64,000 nucleotides of DNA from Micropterus salmoides (taxonomy: Eukaryota; Chordata; Actinopteri; Centrarchiformes; Centrarchidae), in NCBI RefSeq assembly GCF_014851395.1, contig NW_024041150.1:24851225-24915224 (forward strand), read 5' to 3'. Below the pieces are notes generated by a model. The model was given only the letters and a program-made list of their open reading frames with translations. It did no database searches and was not told the DNA's origin. The position numbers and the translations under genes were made by a program. The first letter of the stretch is position 1. Each line of letters starts with the position of its first letter. This document shows, piece by piece, positions 50,401-62,410 of the stretch.

Positions 50401-50450
50401 ACATCAAAGTGTTGGTCAACTCACCTATAGTGCTGAAAAGATAAGTAAAC
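47421..50450. other. Intergenic, upstream of gpr78; no gene seen
   Basis: No exon-like segment recognised. It contains simple A/T-rich DNA and a diverged dispersed repeat at about 48890-49140 (AATAAATGCTCATGAG, then TTATTAACCATTAATAATTA). Confidence 0.4.
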
Positions 50451-50454
50451 AAGA

Positions 50455-50660
50455 GTCTACAACCATGCTAGCAGCTCTGCAAGACTGTACGCAGGCAAGG
50501 TGGCATATCAGCATGCTAATATGCTCACAATGACAATGCTAACATGCCAGAGTTTAGCAAGTATAATGATTACCATCCTAGTTTAGTGCGTTACCATGCT
50601 AACAGAATAAGTCAAAACTGAAAGATAGTGGCTCTGTGAGACCGTACTTGTTAATGCTAA
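50455..50660 (-). repeat. GCTAGCATG-type dispersed repeat, reversed
   Basis: CATGCTAGCAGCTCTGCAAG, CAGCATGCTAATATGC and CCATGCTAAC are the reverse-strand words of the family at 4090-4560. Confidence 0.55.
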
Positions 50661-50879
50661 CATCAGCATGCTAATATGCTTCTTGTGATGGACAATTGTT
50701 TTTACTATTTTCTGAAAATTTGCAGACTAAAGTTATTGATTAATATTGAAAATAATCGTTAGTTGCAGGCTGACTTATCTACTTGAAGATGAAAAAAAAC
50801 AGGCTTATATTAGACAACTCAGATTGTTAAATTAAAGTGAATCATTGAGTGTACAGTGCACAAATAGAGCAGCACAATG

Positions 50880-51400
50880 AGTGTCATGTTTTTGCAGCAA
50901 GGGCCAGACTGGAACAGAGCACACTGAGAGCAAAATGGATCTTTGTGGGCACCTCACGACCTCAGCCTTATAACAAAGACTGTTCTGAAAGCTTTCAACT
51001 TGCCATTCCAACCAGAGATCTTACATAACAGCATCTGACCTTCATCCAAACCAACATCCTGATCGCCTTCAGGCAGCAAGAGAAGTGCCTTAGATGTTCA
51101 GAAAAAGTGTGATCTCAGCACAGTAACAAACCCTCCCCGCGGCCCTCCTTCCTACCTGGAATGTCACTTGGAGCTTGTACCTTTTTTAATTCACTGCCTT
51201 TACAGTGTCCCAAGAGCACAGAGTACCACCTCAGGCCAGGAAGGAGGGGGTGCAGGGGTGATCACAGGTCATGCATTAGGTAGCTTGGCGGTTGGTATGT
51301 CTTGTCTCTGAGTCACAGCACAAGATACAGTAGTGGGTAACATGATGCCTTTGGACATACTCAGAAGCAGTGTGCAAATCCTAACAAGACTTTATCATGC
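50880..51400. other. High-complexity non-coding stretch
   Basis: Balanced base composition and no repeat words, unlike its neighbours. No open frame with splice sites. It could be a regulatory element, but nothing in the sequence proves it. Confidence 0.25.
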
Positions 51401-51699
51401 GCTAGTCAACCACTAAATCATTCATAGATGAGACTTTTTTTCTGCATATTTTAGCCCATTTACTAATTGTATGTACTAATTGAATTTTTGATTGATTTCC
51501 CATCTTTAAGATACTAAGATAATCCAACAAAGTGAGCTTTTAGTCATCTTCATTTAGTTAGACTTTATTTATAAGAGATGTTGTTATTGGGTGATAGTAA
51601 AATTGGACAATGATGCGCTAAAAAAATAAGATGCACTAAGTGAGTGGGGACTTCTTGAAAAAGAAAAATGAAACTGTACTTGTGCTCTGTTTTCGAAGA

Positions 51700-52205
51700 C
51701 TTGTGTCTTTGGTGGGAACCAAGCTGTAACTCCAGATCTGAAAAAGGGAAGCCAATGCCGAAGTGTCTGAAATCTGCATTTTTTCTAATGGCTGGCAGGG
51801 GGCGACTTCACTGGTTGCAAAAAAAGGTCAGACTCTATAGAAAGCTGATGATACACAGGGCAACTTTTTGAGCAATATTGCTGGGCAATCTTGCAGGTGG
51901 CAAGTCCGACTATGTTGCGAACAGATAGCGGCGGGGCGGGGAAGTGCATTTTGTTTTTTAAGCCTGTTTTCACTAGCCAAAATTAGCATCCCTGTTAAAA
52001 TCACAGCTAACGTGAATTAGGATGCACCTTGCTAACCAAGCTAGCTGGCGCCACTCTCTCGTCCAAATATGGTCACATCCGTTTCCAAAAAACAAAGATC
52101 TTGACCGTCAAACTGCTAAACTCCAGGCTTCAAAACGGTGGTCCGCAAACCAGTGAGTGACATCACAGTAGGTACGGCCACTTCTTTTATACAGTCTATA
52201 CTAGA
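51700..52205. repeat. Dispersed repeat ending TTTTATACAGTCTAT
   Basis: The phrases TCTAATGGCTGGCAGGGGGC, GGTTGCAAAAAAAGGTC and TCAAAACGGTGGTCCGCAAA belong to a widespread teleost repeat whose end reads ATAGACTGTATAAAAGAAG on the other strand. The matching left end is not clear, so it is probably truncated. Confidence 0.5.
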
Positions 52206-52984
52206 AACAGGCTTGGAGCTGAGAAGCACAGAAAGGGAAGCAAAGATGTGATGTATTGACATTAGGACTAACACATTGTCGGTTTTGGTCTTTTTGGAGG
52301 GATTTATGGACAATAATAAATAAATGAAATAGCATCAGCTTCATGCTTTTAAGTCTTTATTGTTGCAGTTTCCCACAAGTAACGCACCTCTAACAACTGC
52401 ATTACAATGTCTGGATAACATAACTTTGCTAGAATACTAAAAGTAACTGATGTGATGGATTGTCTGTTTCAAGCAAGTTTCAGTTCTGTGCAAGTTGATT
52501 TCCCATCATATGGAAATTAATTTAACCACAGGTTGCCCTGAAGGTAGGATATCAATTTAAAATCTATTCATAATGCGTTGGAAAATGAACTAAAACATGC
52601 AAAACCACCATTTCCTAATTCAGCACACACTTTGTCAGCTTGTCTCTCTGCTCGGTTGCCTCCAGGTTTGCATATAAATAACTTACAAAAATAACTAAAC
52701 GTCAGTCTGCAGGTTTGCGAACATATAATCACACTGAATATAATAAAACTTTAAATGTTGTTCCTTCAATCCAAAGACAACCAAATACTGTCTATACATC
52801 AGCATGTATATTTTTCAACTTCAAATATTGTGCAGACATATAGTTTTAAAAATAGATTTTACCTATGATATTAAGGACACCAATATGTCTGGCAACAAAC
52901 TATGTGTAGATCCTTGGATATGTCAGATTGTAGTCTGAGGTTCTAGTTTCTACTGGCTCTTTCCAAAATGTATCAGAGATGCGA

Positions 52985-53165
52985 TCAGGTATTTCTTGCC
53001 TATCGCTCAACGTCAGCAAAACCGCATGGCTGATTTTTCATTCTAGGAAAAAGGAGGTGAAGACACACACTCCTGTCTACTTCACTGGAGGTGAGGTGGA
53101 GCAGGTGATCAGTTTTAGCTTTCTGGGAGTTACACTCTCCAACCTGGTAAAGAGAGCTCTGGAAT
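52985..53165 (+). mobile_element. LINE reverse transcriptase remnant
   Basis: The plus frame reads LSLNVSKTAWLIFHSRKK, then HTPVYFTGGEVEQVISF and FLGVTLS. This is the region just after the RT active site in fish LINEs (NxSKTKE...FRK...FLGVxL). It is about 60 codons long and truncated at both sides. Confidence 0.7.
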
Positions 53166-54018
53166 GGCTGTATTTTTTAATGAAAAGGAAGTAATGCCCT
53201 TTTTCTATATTTTGTAAGTCACTCTTATGACACTGTTTTGTTCCTACATTCATTTTTTGTGCTAAAAAAGTGACATTTTTACTGCTTCTGTTGTGGTTAT
53301 ATGCACATGGTAAGTTGGTGGATCACTGGTAAAAAAAAATGGTGCCTTTTATGGTTGGAAAAATACAGCATGATATAATTTGTTATCTGCTTTTGTGGAG
53401 CCAATTATTTGAGACTGTGTTCATGTTACCATAAGTCAGCTCATGCTGAGTCAGTATGGAGATACGAAAAGGGCTTGAAACAAGGTCAGAAGTCATTAAC
53501 CTTTAAAGCGTTCTGTGGTCAGACTCAATCTGCCTATGATCCATCAGGCACAGATCAATAGCTGATCTTAAGGTTAGTGATACCTTGGAAAAATAGTCCC
53601 CAGCAGTAAGCCCACCTGAAGTAACGTACCACAGCTCCTACCTTGCACATCATAATGTAGGACACCTGCCTCAAACAGAGATTTTCTGCAAACTGCTTGA
53701 GCTACGATTTGTACTACATTTTATTTTAACTGAGGCTATGTCTTACCCTCACCAGAGCAGCCTGCCAGGAAGTAACCTAACCATTGAGGATAAAAATACG
53801 TGGGCCTGTTGTGAATGACAGCTCAGGATTTTGTTTACAAGGTTAGTAGTGGTGTGATAAATGGGTCTCCTCCACACTTCTCAGTGTACAACAACATATC
53901 TACAGCACACAAAAACAAAACTGAGCTTAAACATCTGCCAGGCATTTACTGTGTGTTTCATGTTCTTATATCTTAGTGGATACTTTAGCCTGAATGCACA
54001 CTAACCGATGTGTGTCGT

Positions 54019-54169
54019 GTCACCGTGGGGACAAAAAATGAGGACCCCATGGGTAGAGACTGCTTTTTGAGGGCTAAGGCGTGGTTTTAGGGTTCAGGTT
54101 AGGGTTAGGGTTAGGCATGTTCGATGGTTAATGTAAGGGTGAGGGGCTAGGGAATGCATTATGTCAATG

Positions 54170-54170
<1 letters not shown>
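54019..54170. repeat. Dispersed repeat with TTAGGG-like units
   Basis: GTCACCGTGGGGACAAAAAA and GAGGACCCCATGGGTAGAG are followed at 54087-54114 by three to four TTAGGG-type units (GGTTAGGGTTAGGGTTAGG), and then GGTTAATGTAAGGGTGAGG. The telomere-like words are embedded in a known style of interspersed repeat, so they do not indicate a telomere. Confidence 0.6.

Positions 54171-54171
<1 letters not shown>

Positions 54172-54245
<74 letters not shown>
54172..54245. repeat. (TG)n microsatellite, about 37 units
   Basis: Uninterrupted GT dinucleotides over 74 bp. It creates spurious Cys-Val and Thr-His open frames on the two strands. Confidence 0.97.
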
Positions 54246-54246
<1 letters not shown>

Positions 54247-54615
54247 GTATGTTGCACAATCAGAAAAAAATGACAAATAAAAGTATGACATTAAAACCTG
54301 TTCTCATATGTAAGGAGATGAATCATCATGTTGTCTTGCTTGATATTATTATTTGCATACATTAGCATAATGTGTTTTAAAAAGCATTTTCGATTAACAT
54401 CTTGATTTTACCAAAACAGTTAAGTAAGTAAAATTGTGGCAGACAACTTTAAAACCAAGCATACTGTTTAGCTAAACGCCTGTTTGAATAACAGTTCACA
54501 TGTGAAATGTTGCATAATTGTTTGTAGATGGGTGATGACTCTCTTACTGATAAATGTTTATTAATTATTATGTTTTAAAAACAATCCCATATATTTATTT
54601 AGATTTCAGCATATA

Positions 54616-54818
54616 ATGTATTGCAGTCTATGGAGACCCATTCACTCCCATTGTATTTACAATTCAGCACCTGTATACAGCACAAACCTCATTCAAACTC
54701 TGAAGTGCTCAGCATTGCACACTGTACAAATACTCACTATGATGAAATGTATATTTTGTTAAAATGTTATAATGCATTAAAGTCTATGGAGACCCATTCA
54801 CTCCCATTGTATTTATAA
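54616..54818 (+). repeat. Direct repeat pair, 156-bp offset
   Basis: The 35-base stretch starting AGTCTATGGAGACCCATTC at 54625 recurs without change at 54781. The preceding bases (ATAATGTATTGC versus ATAATGCATTAA) are also similar. Confidence 0.9.
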
Positions 54819-54836
54819 ATCAATAACTATCTACAG

Positions 54837-55965
54837 TATCTAAAGTGAGTACAACCCTCACATTTTTGTAAATATTTGTTTATCTCTTTTCATGTGATAA
54901 CAATGAAGAAATGACTCTTTGCTACAATGTAAAGTAGTGAGTGTACAGCTTGTATAACAGTGTAAATTTGCTGTTCCCTCAAAATGACACATCACACAGG
55001 CATTAATGTCGATGCAGACGGTGTCAAGCATGTGTGGCGGCAGCCAGGTGTGTAGTACAAAGACAAGTGTGTCTTGCCTATAGTCAAGCATGGTGGTGGG
55101 AGTGTCATGGTAGCATGAGTACTGCCGGTACTGGGGAGCTACAGTTCATTGAGGGAACAATGTAAATGCTCTGTATTTGTATAGCGCCTTTCTAGTCTTT
55201 TCGACCACTCAAAGTCACCATTCACTCACATTCATTCACTGGCGGAACGGTGAACAATTCGGGGTTCAGTATCTTTCCCAAGGACACTTCGACATGCAGC
55301 CAGGAGGAGCCAGGGATTGAACCGCCGACCTTCCAATTAACAGCCAAACCAGTGTACCTCCTGAGCCACAGCCTGCCAACATGAATGCCAACATGTACCA
55401 AGACATACAGAGGAAGATCCCCTCCCTTCGGAGACTGGGCAAGGCAGTATACAACATAACAACCCCGAATACACCTCCAAGACGACCACTGCCTTGCTAA
55501 AGAAGCTGAGGGTAAAGATGATGGACTGGCCAAGTATGTCTCCAGACCTAAACCATATTGAGCATCTGTGGGGCATCCTCAAACGGAAGGTAGAGGAGCG
55601 CAAGGTCTCTAACATCCAACAGCTCTGTGATGTCGTCTTGGAGGAGTGGAAGAGGACTCCTGTGGCAACCTGTGAAGTTCTGCTGAACTCCATGGCCAAG
55701 AGGGTTGAGGCAGTGCTGGAAAATAATGGTGGCCACACAAAATATTGACACTTGGGCCCAATTTGGACATTTTCACTTAGGTGTGTACTCATTTTTGTTG
55801 CCAGTGGTTAGACATTAATGGCAGTGTGATGTGTTATTTTGAGGGGACAGCAAATTTACAGTTATCCAAGCTGTACACTCACTACTTTACATTGTAGCAA
55901 AGAGTCATTTCTTCAGTGTTGTCACATGAAAATATATAATCATATATTTACAAAAATTTGAGAGA
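54837..55965 (+). mobile_element. Tc1-like transposon, deleted and interrupted
   Basis: Inverted repeats of about 200 bp face each other: TTTGCTACAATGTAAAGTAG near 54917, and its inverse near 55885. Between them only the C-terminal part of the transposase remains: NANMYQDIQRKIPSLR near 55384 and, at 55494-55748, WPSMSPDLNHIEHLWGILKR plus KVEERKVSNIQQL, with the acidic residue of DD34E. The N-terminal DNA-binding domain and first catalytic Asp are deleted, and a dispersed repeat sits within (55163-55374). Confidence 0.88.
55163..55374 (+). repeat. 'GCGCCTTTCTAGTC' repeat nested in a Tc1 element
   Basis: TTTGTATAGCGCCTTTCTAG through GACCACTCAAAG and GTTCAGTATCTTTCCCAAGG to GTACCTCCTGAGCCACAGCC. 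It splits the Tc1 coding remnant between GGAACAATG and AATGCCAACATG, so it is younger than the Tc1 insertion. It is the longest of three copies in the window. Confidence 0.8.
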
Positions 55966-55979
55966 TACATTGCAAACAA

Positions 55980-58900
55980 ATTTCCAAACGCTCACTGTTG
56001 TGCACTGATAAACTGTATTTAAGCTCATTAGGACGGCATAGAAAGTTTATGAGTTATATATCATATTCTATTAAAGCCATATGCTGAAGTTTAAAGCCTC
56101 CATTATCTCCAGTTGAATCAATAACTCAGCCAATACATATACAATAGTCAGTTTTTCATCCAAATTCATTCAAATTAACAATCACATGCATTTTCTTTGG
56201 GAATTGCTTCTATGATGTTTTCTGTGTTGTTACTCACACAATCAAGTGACTGAGTCACAGACCCACTCTGTTAAAGCTCAAACTCATGTCCTGAAGTCCA
56301 CAAAATGTTTTCATAAATATACACGACCTCCTGTGAAAAAAAACCCCAACAACAACTTGCTACAAAAGCCTTTACAGCACCTGTGTTTCATTGCATTTTC
56401 TCAGACATCTGATATGATATGTTATTGAAAATTGAGGCTCAGCACTGCTGACTGGCAAACAAAAGGAGCATGAAATAGCTTTCATGGGTACTGTGCAGCT
56501 GCCACAGGTAAAGCAGGACGACTTGTGATGAGTCATGTTCCCATAGCAACACCCCACTGCGAAGTTATCGCACCATCTCTGGCAGCACATGCACTCGATG
56601 CGGACGTAAATATCATTTACATGGGGGTTGTTATTGCCATCCAGGGAGATTAGGAAGCTTCCATTATCTGCTGTGTTTTAGTTAATTTACACATCAAAAT
56701 AAGCACAGAAATTGTTTTCTTTTTATGGCATCTCTGCAACTGGAGGAATATTTTGACAGCGTTCAAAGGCTCAAATGCAGATCCTGACGCACTCGTAAGC
56801 TGGCAGTGACATTTCTCATGGTCCTTCTTCATCTCTCCCATAACCGAATGGTCTCTCCCACCCTCAGATAGCCCTTGTTTTATCGAACCTGAGCAAACAG
56901 AATGGTTCGGTCCGCTGCAGGTGTCCAGAGGTCTGTCAGACCCTTTGCTTTGTTCACAATGAGCTCTCTTTTATCTGGAGACCTATAGGAGTGGCTGGAG
57001 AGCTAGCAGGGGTGAGGAGGAAGCATAAATAGATTGCTTTGACCCAATGAGGACAGACCACATAAAGCCGCATTTGAAAGGACTCCTTTAGTGTTTTATT
57101 AATGACTCAGTAGGCTATGCCCAGCCTATTTATTGATTTCTTCATCTATCCTTTCATACAGTCAGACATTCTTTATGAAGCCTTGAAATATAAAGAACAA
57201 TGCAGGAGTTCAGCATTGCAACAAGCTGCTGACTCCAGTATTTGCATTGGATTTAAAGAGCATTCCTCTGATTCAGACCACAGGGTCACAAACACATTGT
57301 TATTGCAGAGGGTTCATGACCACAAACTCAGATCATCCAGCGAGCAAACAAACTAGGAAAAGTGTCTTTCTTGGCAGCGGTTGCTCTTGCAGAGAGAGCA
57401 GACTGTAACCTGAGTCTGAGTGAAACAGATTGACAGTGAGCCACTAAGCACATTGAGCAGACACACTGCATTCATTATCATTAGGCGACAGGAGCGCTTT
57501 GAAGCCAGCCGAGGATCCAGTGGGCAGACAGAGCAGGCCAGCAGGCATGGGATGGAACATTGTAGCTTCTGCAGCAAACTATGAAAAGAGCTTCATAAAG
57601 CGTGCAGGCACACTGATGAAGAACACACTACTTCACAAGCCTTTTACAGGGAGGAACAGCCCAGCCCCATAGAAATGATGATGTGCAGAGACCACATCTG
57701 CTATCTAAGATTAATGTGCCACTGCATATGAAAGCTTTGATAGTGTTGCAATACATTATTAAAGTAAAACAACAGGCTTCTATTGAAGTTGATGTATCAG
57801 TAGGCTGTCTTAAGAGTGTTTGGCAAGAATATTATAAAAGAGCTTTTTGTTATTGAGCATGAAAGGTTATTGTTGACAATATGACTAAGTTTGACAACAA
57901 TCTTGACTCAACATCCCCTTATTAGCTTTTACCAGAGTTCTCAAACCCTATCTCAGGGTCTTTCTAATTATCTCATCAGTTGTTCATGGCGACTTAGCAA
58001 AACTCCATGTCCTGGTGAAGGCCATGAGATGTGGTTGAGAGGACAGTAAGTGGACTTTGAGCTGAATAACTGTGTTGTGAGTGAAATGTTCATTCTCAAA
58101 TGCTGATTCGAGGAGTTACTTTGTTAAATAAGTTCCAGAAAATGCCATTAAATGGACCTTGAGTTAGGATTTTTCGTATAAATTTAACTTTTGATGTTTT
58201 CATGATGCCTATATTTTAATTATATAACCAATTTTCATGAATTCATGGAATTCTTTCCAGTTGTCTAATTTTCTGTAGAGGATATTATTACTATTCTTGA
58301 ACACTAAACATATAACTTACTCAAATAAGGTGTGACTGTAAGAGAAATAGTTTTGTCAAATTAAATGTGAACATTTCAAGACCTAACAAGCGGTGTTTAT
58401 CAAGGAAATCAGCTCAAAGGGACCAAACAGAGCAACTGTAATTTTGGCATCCACACATCACTTCCAGTATGAGTGGAGTTCCACCTTATGGTGCCCCGCA
58501 TTGGGTGCAGAGAGTACTATGCAGAGTACAGTACAGCTTTGTAAATTATCCATCACATCAGAGCCCATCACTGTCACCCATAACAAACCCCCACAGTTTA
58601 ATGACCCTCTGCAATTACACTGTACTATTACATCATTAGATATTGTGACACAGATGGATTTCATGGTGTGCATTTGAACAGATAAACGTTCATTGTTATT
58701 CATTGCAAGAAATATATTGGATGAAAAAAACTGTACATGGGCAATGTTTTGGAACTGAGAAAAAAAATAGGTTTCCTGGTCAATTCAAAAACATACAATG
58801 TGTTTTGGGGTTATATAAGTCTATGCTTTGTGAAACTCACTCAGTACTCAGTACAAGTAAAAATTATGACGTTCTCAAACTAAATTTTCACAAAGTGCCA

Positions 58901-59380
58901 TATGAGAATTAATGGTATAGCTTGGCAAACATAACTAGGCCGGCTGGACTGTCTAGCTCTGCATTTTTTTACACGTGAGGCTGCAGTCCGCGCAATGCTC
59001 TGGTTATCAATAATTATTTTTTCCCTAAACAAAAACGATATTTGTAAACTGCACATTCAAGAGCAGAAAACCTGAGGTGTAGCACCTCTCTAACCAAGGA
59101 GGGCGGACCTTAGCTAACAGTCAGTGGGAACCAGGGTGGATGGCTAATTATTCCCTGTCCTGTCCTATAATAAATTAAATAAAAAAATAACAAAACGTAC
59201 ACATGTTGAATGTTTGTACGTCCTGGCTCTTAAAAATAGTACTTAGCCTAGCTATTTTTCCTGTCTGGCAGCAATGGCTAACCTAGCACTTATGAGTGCT
59301 TGAATGTTGTTTTATTAACATCCTAACTCTACCGACAGCGATCTGTTGCTTTTCACTTTCTTCTGACAAATGTACTTGTT
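55980..59380. other. Intergenic; no gene seen
   Basis: No exon recognised. The stretch 56420-57080 has mixed composition and low repetitiveness (CTTTGCTTTGTTCACAATGAG near 56942), which would suit a regulatory element. The rest is AT-rich. Confidence 0.35.
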
Positions 59381-59384
59381 GTCA

Positions 59385-59415
59385 CTTTGGATAAAAGCGT
59401 CTGCTAAATAATGTC
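59385..59415 (+). repeat. SINE tail fragment
   Basis: CACTTTGGATAAAAGCGTC followed by TGCTAAATAATG is the 3' tail of the V-SINE-like family also seen at 1970 and 28940. Confidence 0.6.
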
Positions 59416-61090
59416 TGTCTCTCTTCACTGTCAACTATCACATAAAGCATAAGAATATTCATACAAGTATGATTTCCCGATTATCCAAGAAAATTAACTC
59501 TGAGGCAGAAGAAATGTATTACAAGAGTTTGTGGGTTTTAAAGTTTGTGGAGATGAACAGTTACGGCAGCATTTTCCCTTCTGCCAGTGAATATATTATG
59601 AGATCTATAATTTCACCAGCTGTCTCCCGGTTCCCCAGCCCTTTGCTATAGTAAATACATACAAGTGTTGACTCACTCCTCTTTAGCTCTGCCTGTTTTC
59701 TCCTCTCGCCCTTGCACAGGCATACATTCAGAGCGAAAGCAGAATCCCCAGTGGTAGCAGTTTGTCCTGCCTGTGCAACTCACAGTACCTCCGCTCTTAC
59801 TTATTCGTGTCTTAAAGACAAGACTCCCCCAGAACAGGCTGCATTCAAAAACATCTGCTTCGACCGTCCTTCAAGGCATCTTCCAGGCTTGCATGCTCTT
59901 AAAGGTGTGGACTGCAGTGTAGTGACTCATGCTAATAAGTCACGGAGGGCTGAACAGGAAAGTAGTCACCACACACACCGCTCTGGGTCAGGACAGCCAC
60001 TTCAAGCCTTCTGACACAGCAGAGGCACACAGTCATTGGATATTCATAAGGATTTCAAGGCTGCATAGCGGTAGCTTGGATCGGTATGTTAGGTGTACAA
60101 CAGGAGTGAGCAGTGGAAACATGAAGACTGCAGAAGTCACCGGATTGCACCGCACAAAGGAAGTGTGCTCTCCCTTCCTTGAAAACTACCGTTAACGCAC
60201 CGCTGAGCGAGCTTCACGGCTCAGTTGTCAGAAGTACAAGACAGTACTTGTACCAGGCAGCCAAGTGTGTGTGTGTATGTGTGTGTAATCTTTCCTTTCT
60301 ACAACTGCTCCCACTGGCTGTGCCCAAAAACAACTTTGTGTTTTTAGTGAACCTGAAGGTGCTGTCCAGTCTGGGTGAAGAGATGATAGTGCAGTGGGTT
60401 TGTTGTTTGTTTGTGTTTATGTCTTCTAGTGTTGTTTGTTTTGGTTTGTGTTGCTTCTTTAAAACAGTATTTTACCTATTTGTTAAGACACAATTAAGCA
60501 GTGATAAATTATTATTAATTTGTGAAACAGAAAAAGGCTTTGTATTGTATTTGTATTCATCAGTGTGAAGCTTAAAAATAAAAAGATTATATTTATTTAG
60601 TCATTTGGCACCGCCAACCAAAGGACCAAACTACTTTCCAATTTCAAACGATACCCAGCCCTACGGAAGACTTTGTTGAAATAAAATAGCTTGAGGCTGA
60701 CTAAATAGAAAAGATATCAGGAAAATTCTCTGTTGTTTTTATGGAAATGTGGAAACTGAGTCAAAAGATATACAGTACCAGTGAGCTCCTGCAATCATTC
60801 AGTGTGGCAGCAGCGTCGCTTTAGCACTCACTCACAAAACCATCTGACAGTGCTTGAAACAAATACCTGAATTTGGCATAAATTGAGGTCCACCATTTGG
60901 ACCTTTTCATGGGGGGTTCATCCGTAATTCAGAAACAGTTTGCACAAATCAGTATGAATTAATTGATTTAGCAGCTAATTAATCAATGTCTTGGCAACCT
61001 ACCAGCTTCAAAGTTTGCGGCCTGTCATGACAGGATTGATTCTGCCACACTGGCAGATGTCATTACTGTTTTAGTGTGGTCCATGCAGTA
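59416..61090. other. Intergenic; no gene seen
   Basis: Several frames of 60-129 codons, none with recognisable motifs or splice support. A short TG-rich tract lies at 60264-60288. Confidence 0.4.
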
Positions 61091-61094
61091 TTAA

Positions 61095-61500
61095 CAAGTG
61101 TTACATAACCCTAATCAGAGAAGTAAAGTGAGGCTTTGAGAAACCTCCACACCAGCGAGCAATTTCTCGTTAATCTTTAATTAAGCATAAGGTGCAGCGT
61201 CAATTCAACCTTTCTCGACGAGTGCTATTTTCAGCCTGCGTCGCCCACTCTTACTCTCTCTGGGGAGACAGAGGGAGTCGTTAAAAGCAAAGAAGAGGCT
61301 ACCAAACATTCCTGTCAAGGCGCGATTAGATTGAGGAAACCCATTTTAAAGCAGATGTTTGTTTTGATTGTGGACATACAGGCTGGTCTGAATAATGAAA
61401 GCTTCTGCTTTATGTGGCTTTTGGTGTTTGATATCATGCTGAAGATTTAGAGAATCACATTAGCGATGAGGCTGGTGGGTTTTCAATCAAACCTCTACGG
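61095..61500. other. Candidate conserved non-coding element
   Basis: Complex, balanced sequence without repeats or coding frame. It includes homeodomain-type words (TTAATCTTTAATTAAGC, TGAATAATGAAAGC) and a GATTAGATTGAGG segment. It stands out from the repeat-filled flanks. This is an impression only. Confidence 0.3.
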
Positions 61501-61939
61501 TTAAAGTGAAATAGGATGATCTGTTTTGTCGCTTTATTATTTTGATGTTGCCACGGCCACCAAGCTTACATTGTGCACTGAAAAGCCATGTTTACTGTCA
61601 TTACATGGCCATGTTTCTCACAGTAACATTATGATGACACATAATCATAATACTCTCAAAGACTGCTGCAGTAAATATTTTAGGCCCATTTGTTTCACTA
61701 CAGCGAAAGTGCCTCGCATAGTACCAAGTAACAGTTGACATGGTCCAACATGAACTAGTCTGATTTAAATCTACCGTAGCTGGAAAAAAATCATATGGCA
61801 TTAATAATCTGTCTGTAAAAAAAAAATTTAGAAGATCTGCAATTTAGAAGATCTGCACTAGTTTGCATCAGTGAAACTTAAAGGCTTATATGTAGCCTAC
61901 ATATACCAGTACGGTATACGCTAATCATCACAGACTGAA

Positions 61940-62410
61940 AAGTAAAAGAATAGTTTGACATTTGGGGAAAAATGCTTTTTCACTTATTTGGCAAGCATTA
62001 CATAAGAAGGGCGATACCTCATCTGTGCATTAAGTGAGGAGCTAGAGCCAGGTAACTCTTAGCTCAGCTTAGCATTAGCTGCAAATGGGAAACTGTTAGC
62101 CTGGCTCTGTCCACAAATACGGATGCCAACACGTCTAAAAAAAAGTTTGCTCTACTCAGGCAACTGAGGACAAGCTCTGGTAGGTCACTGAGCTGCACTA
62201 TTTTTAGCCATCATGTTAAATCGTGTCCCTGTAAAACTACATATTTTCATTTTTACATTTCTTGTTTGTGTACAGATTAAATAAATAGATAAAAATGTCT
62301 TATTTGTGAACATTTACAGAGCCAAGCTAGCTGTTTCCCCCTGCTCCTAGTCTTTATGCTATGCTAAGATATGCTAATTGCCTCCTGGCTCTAGCTCCAT
62401 GCTTATTTTA
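61940..62410. repeat. Dispersed fish repeat ('TTAGCTTAGCAT...AGCTAGC' family)
   Basis: AATAGTTTGACATTTGGGG, CTTAGCTCAGCTTAGCATTA, GTTAGCCTGGCTCTGTCC and GAGCCAAGCTAGCTGTTTCC, then TATGCTATGCTAAG, are hallmark phrases of an abundant teleost MITE-like family. Non-coding. Confidence 0.7.

Noticed and set aside
54087..54114. Telomere sequence
   Set aside because: Only three to four TTAGGG-like units inside a dispersed repeat, in the middle of a gene-bearing region.
54094..54365. Thr-His and Cys-Val repeat proteins
   Set aside because: These are translations of the TG microsatellite.
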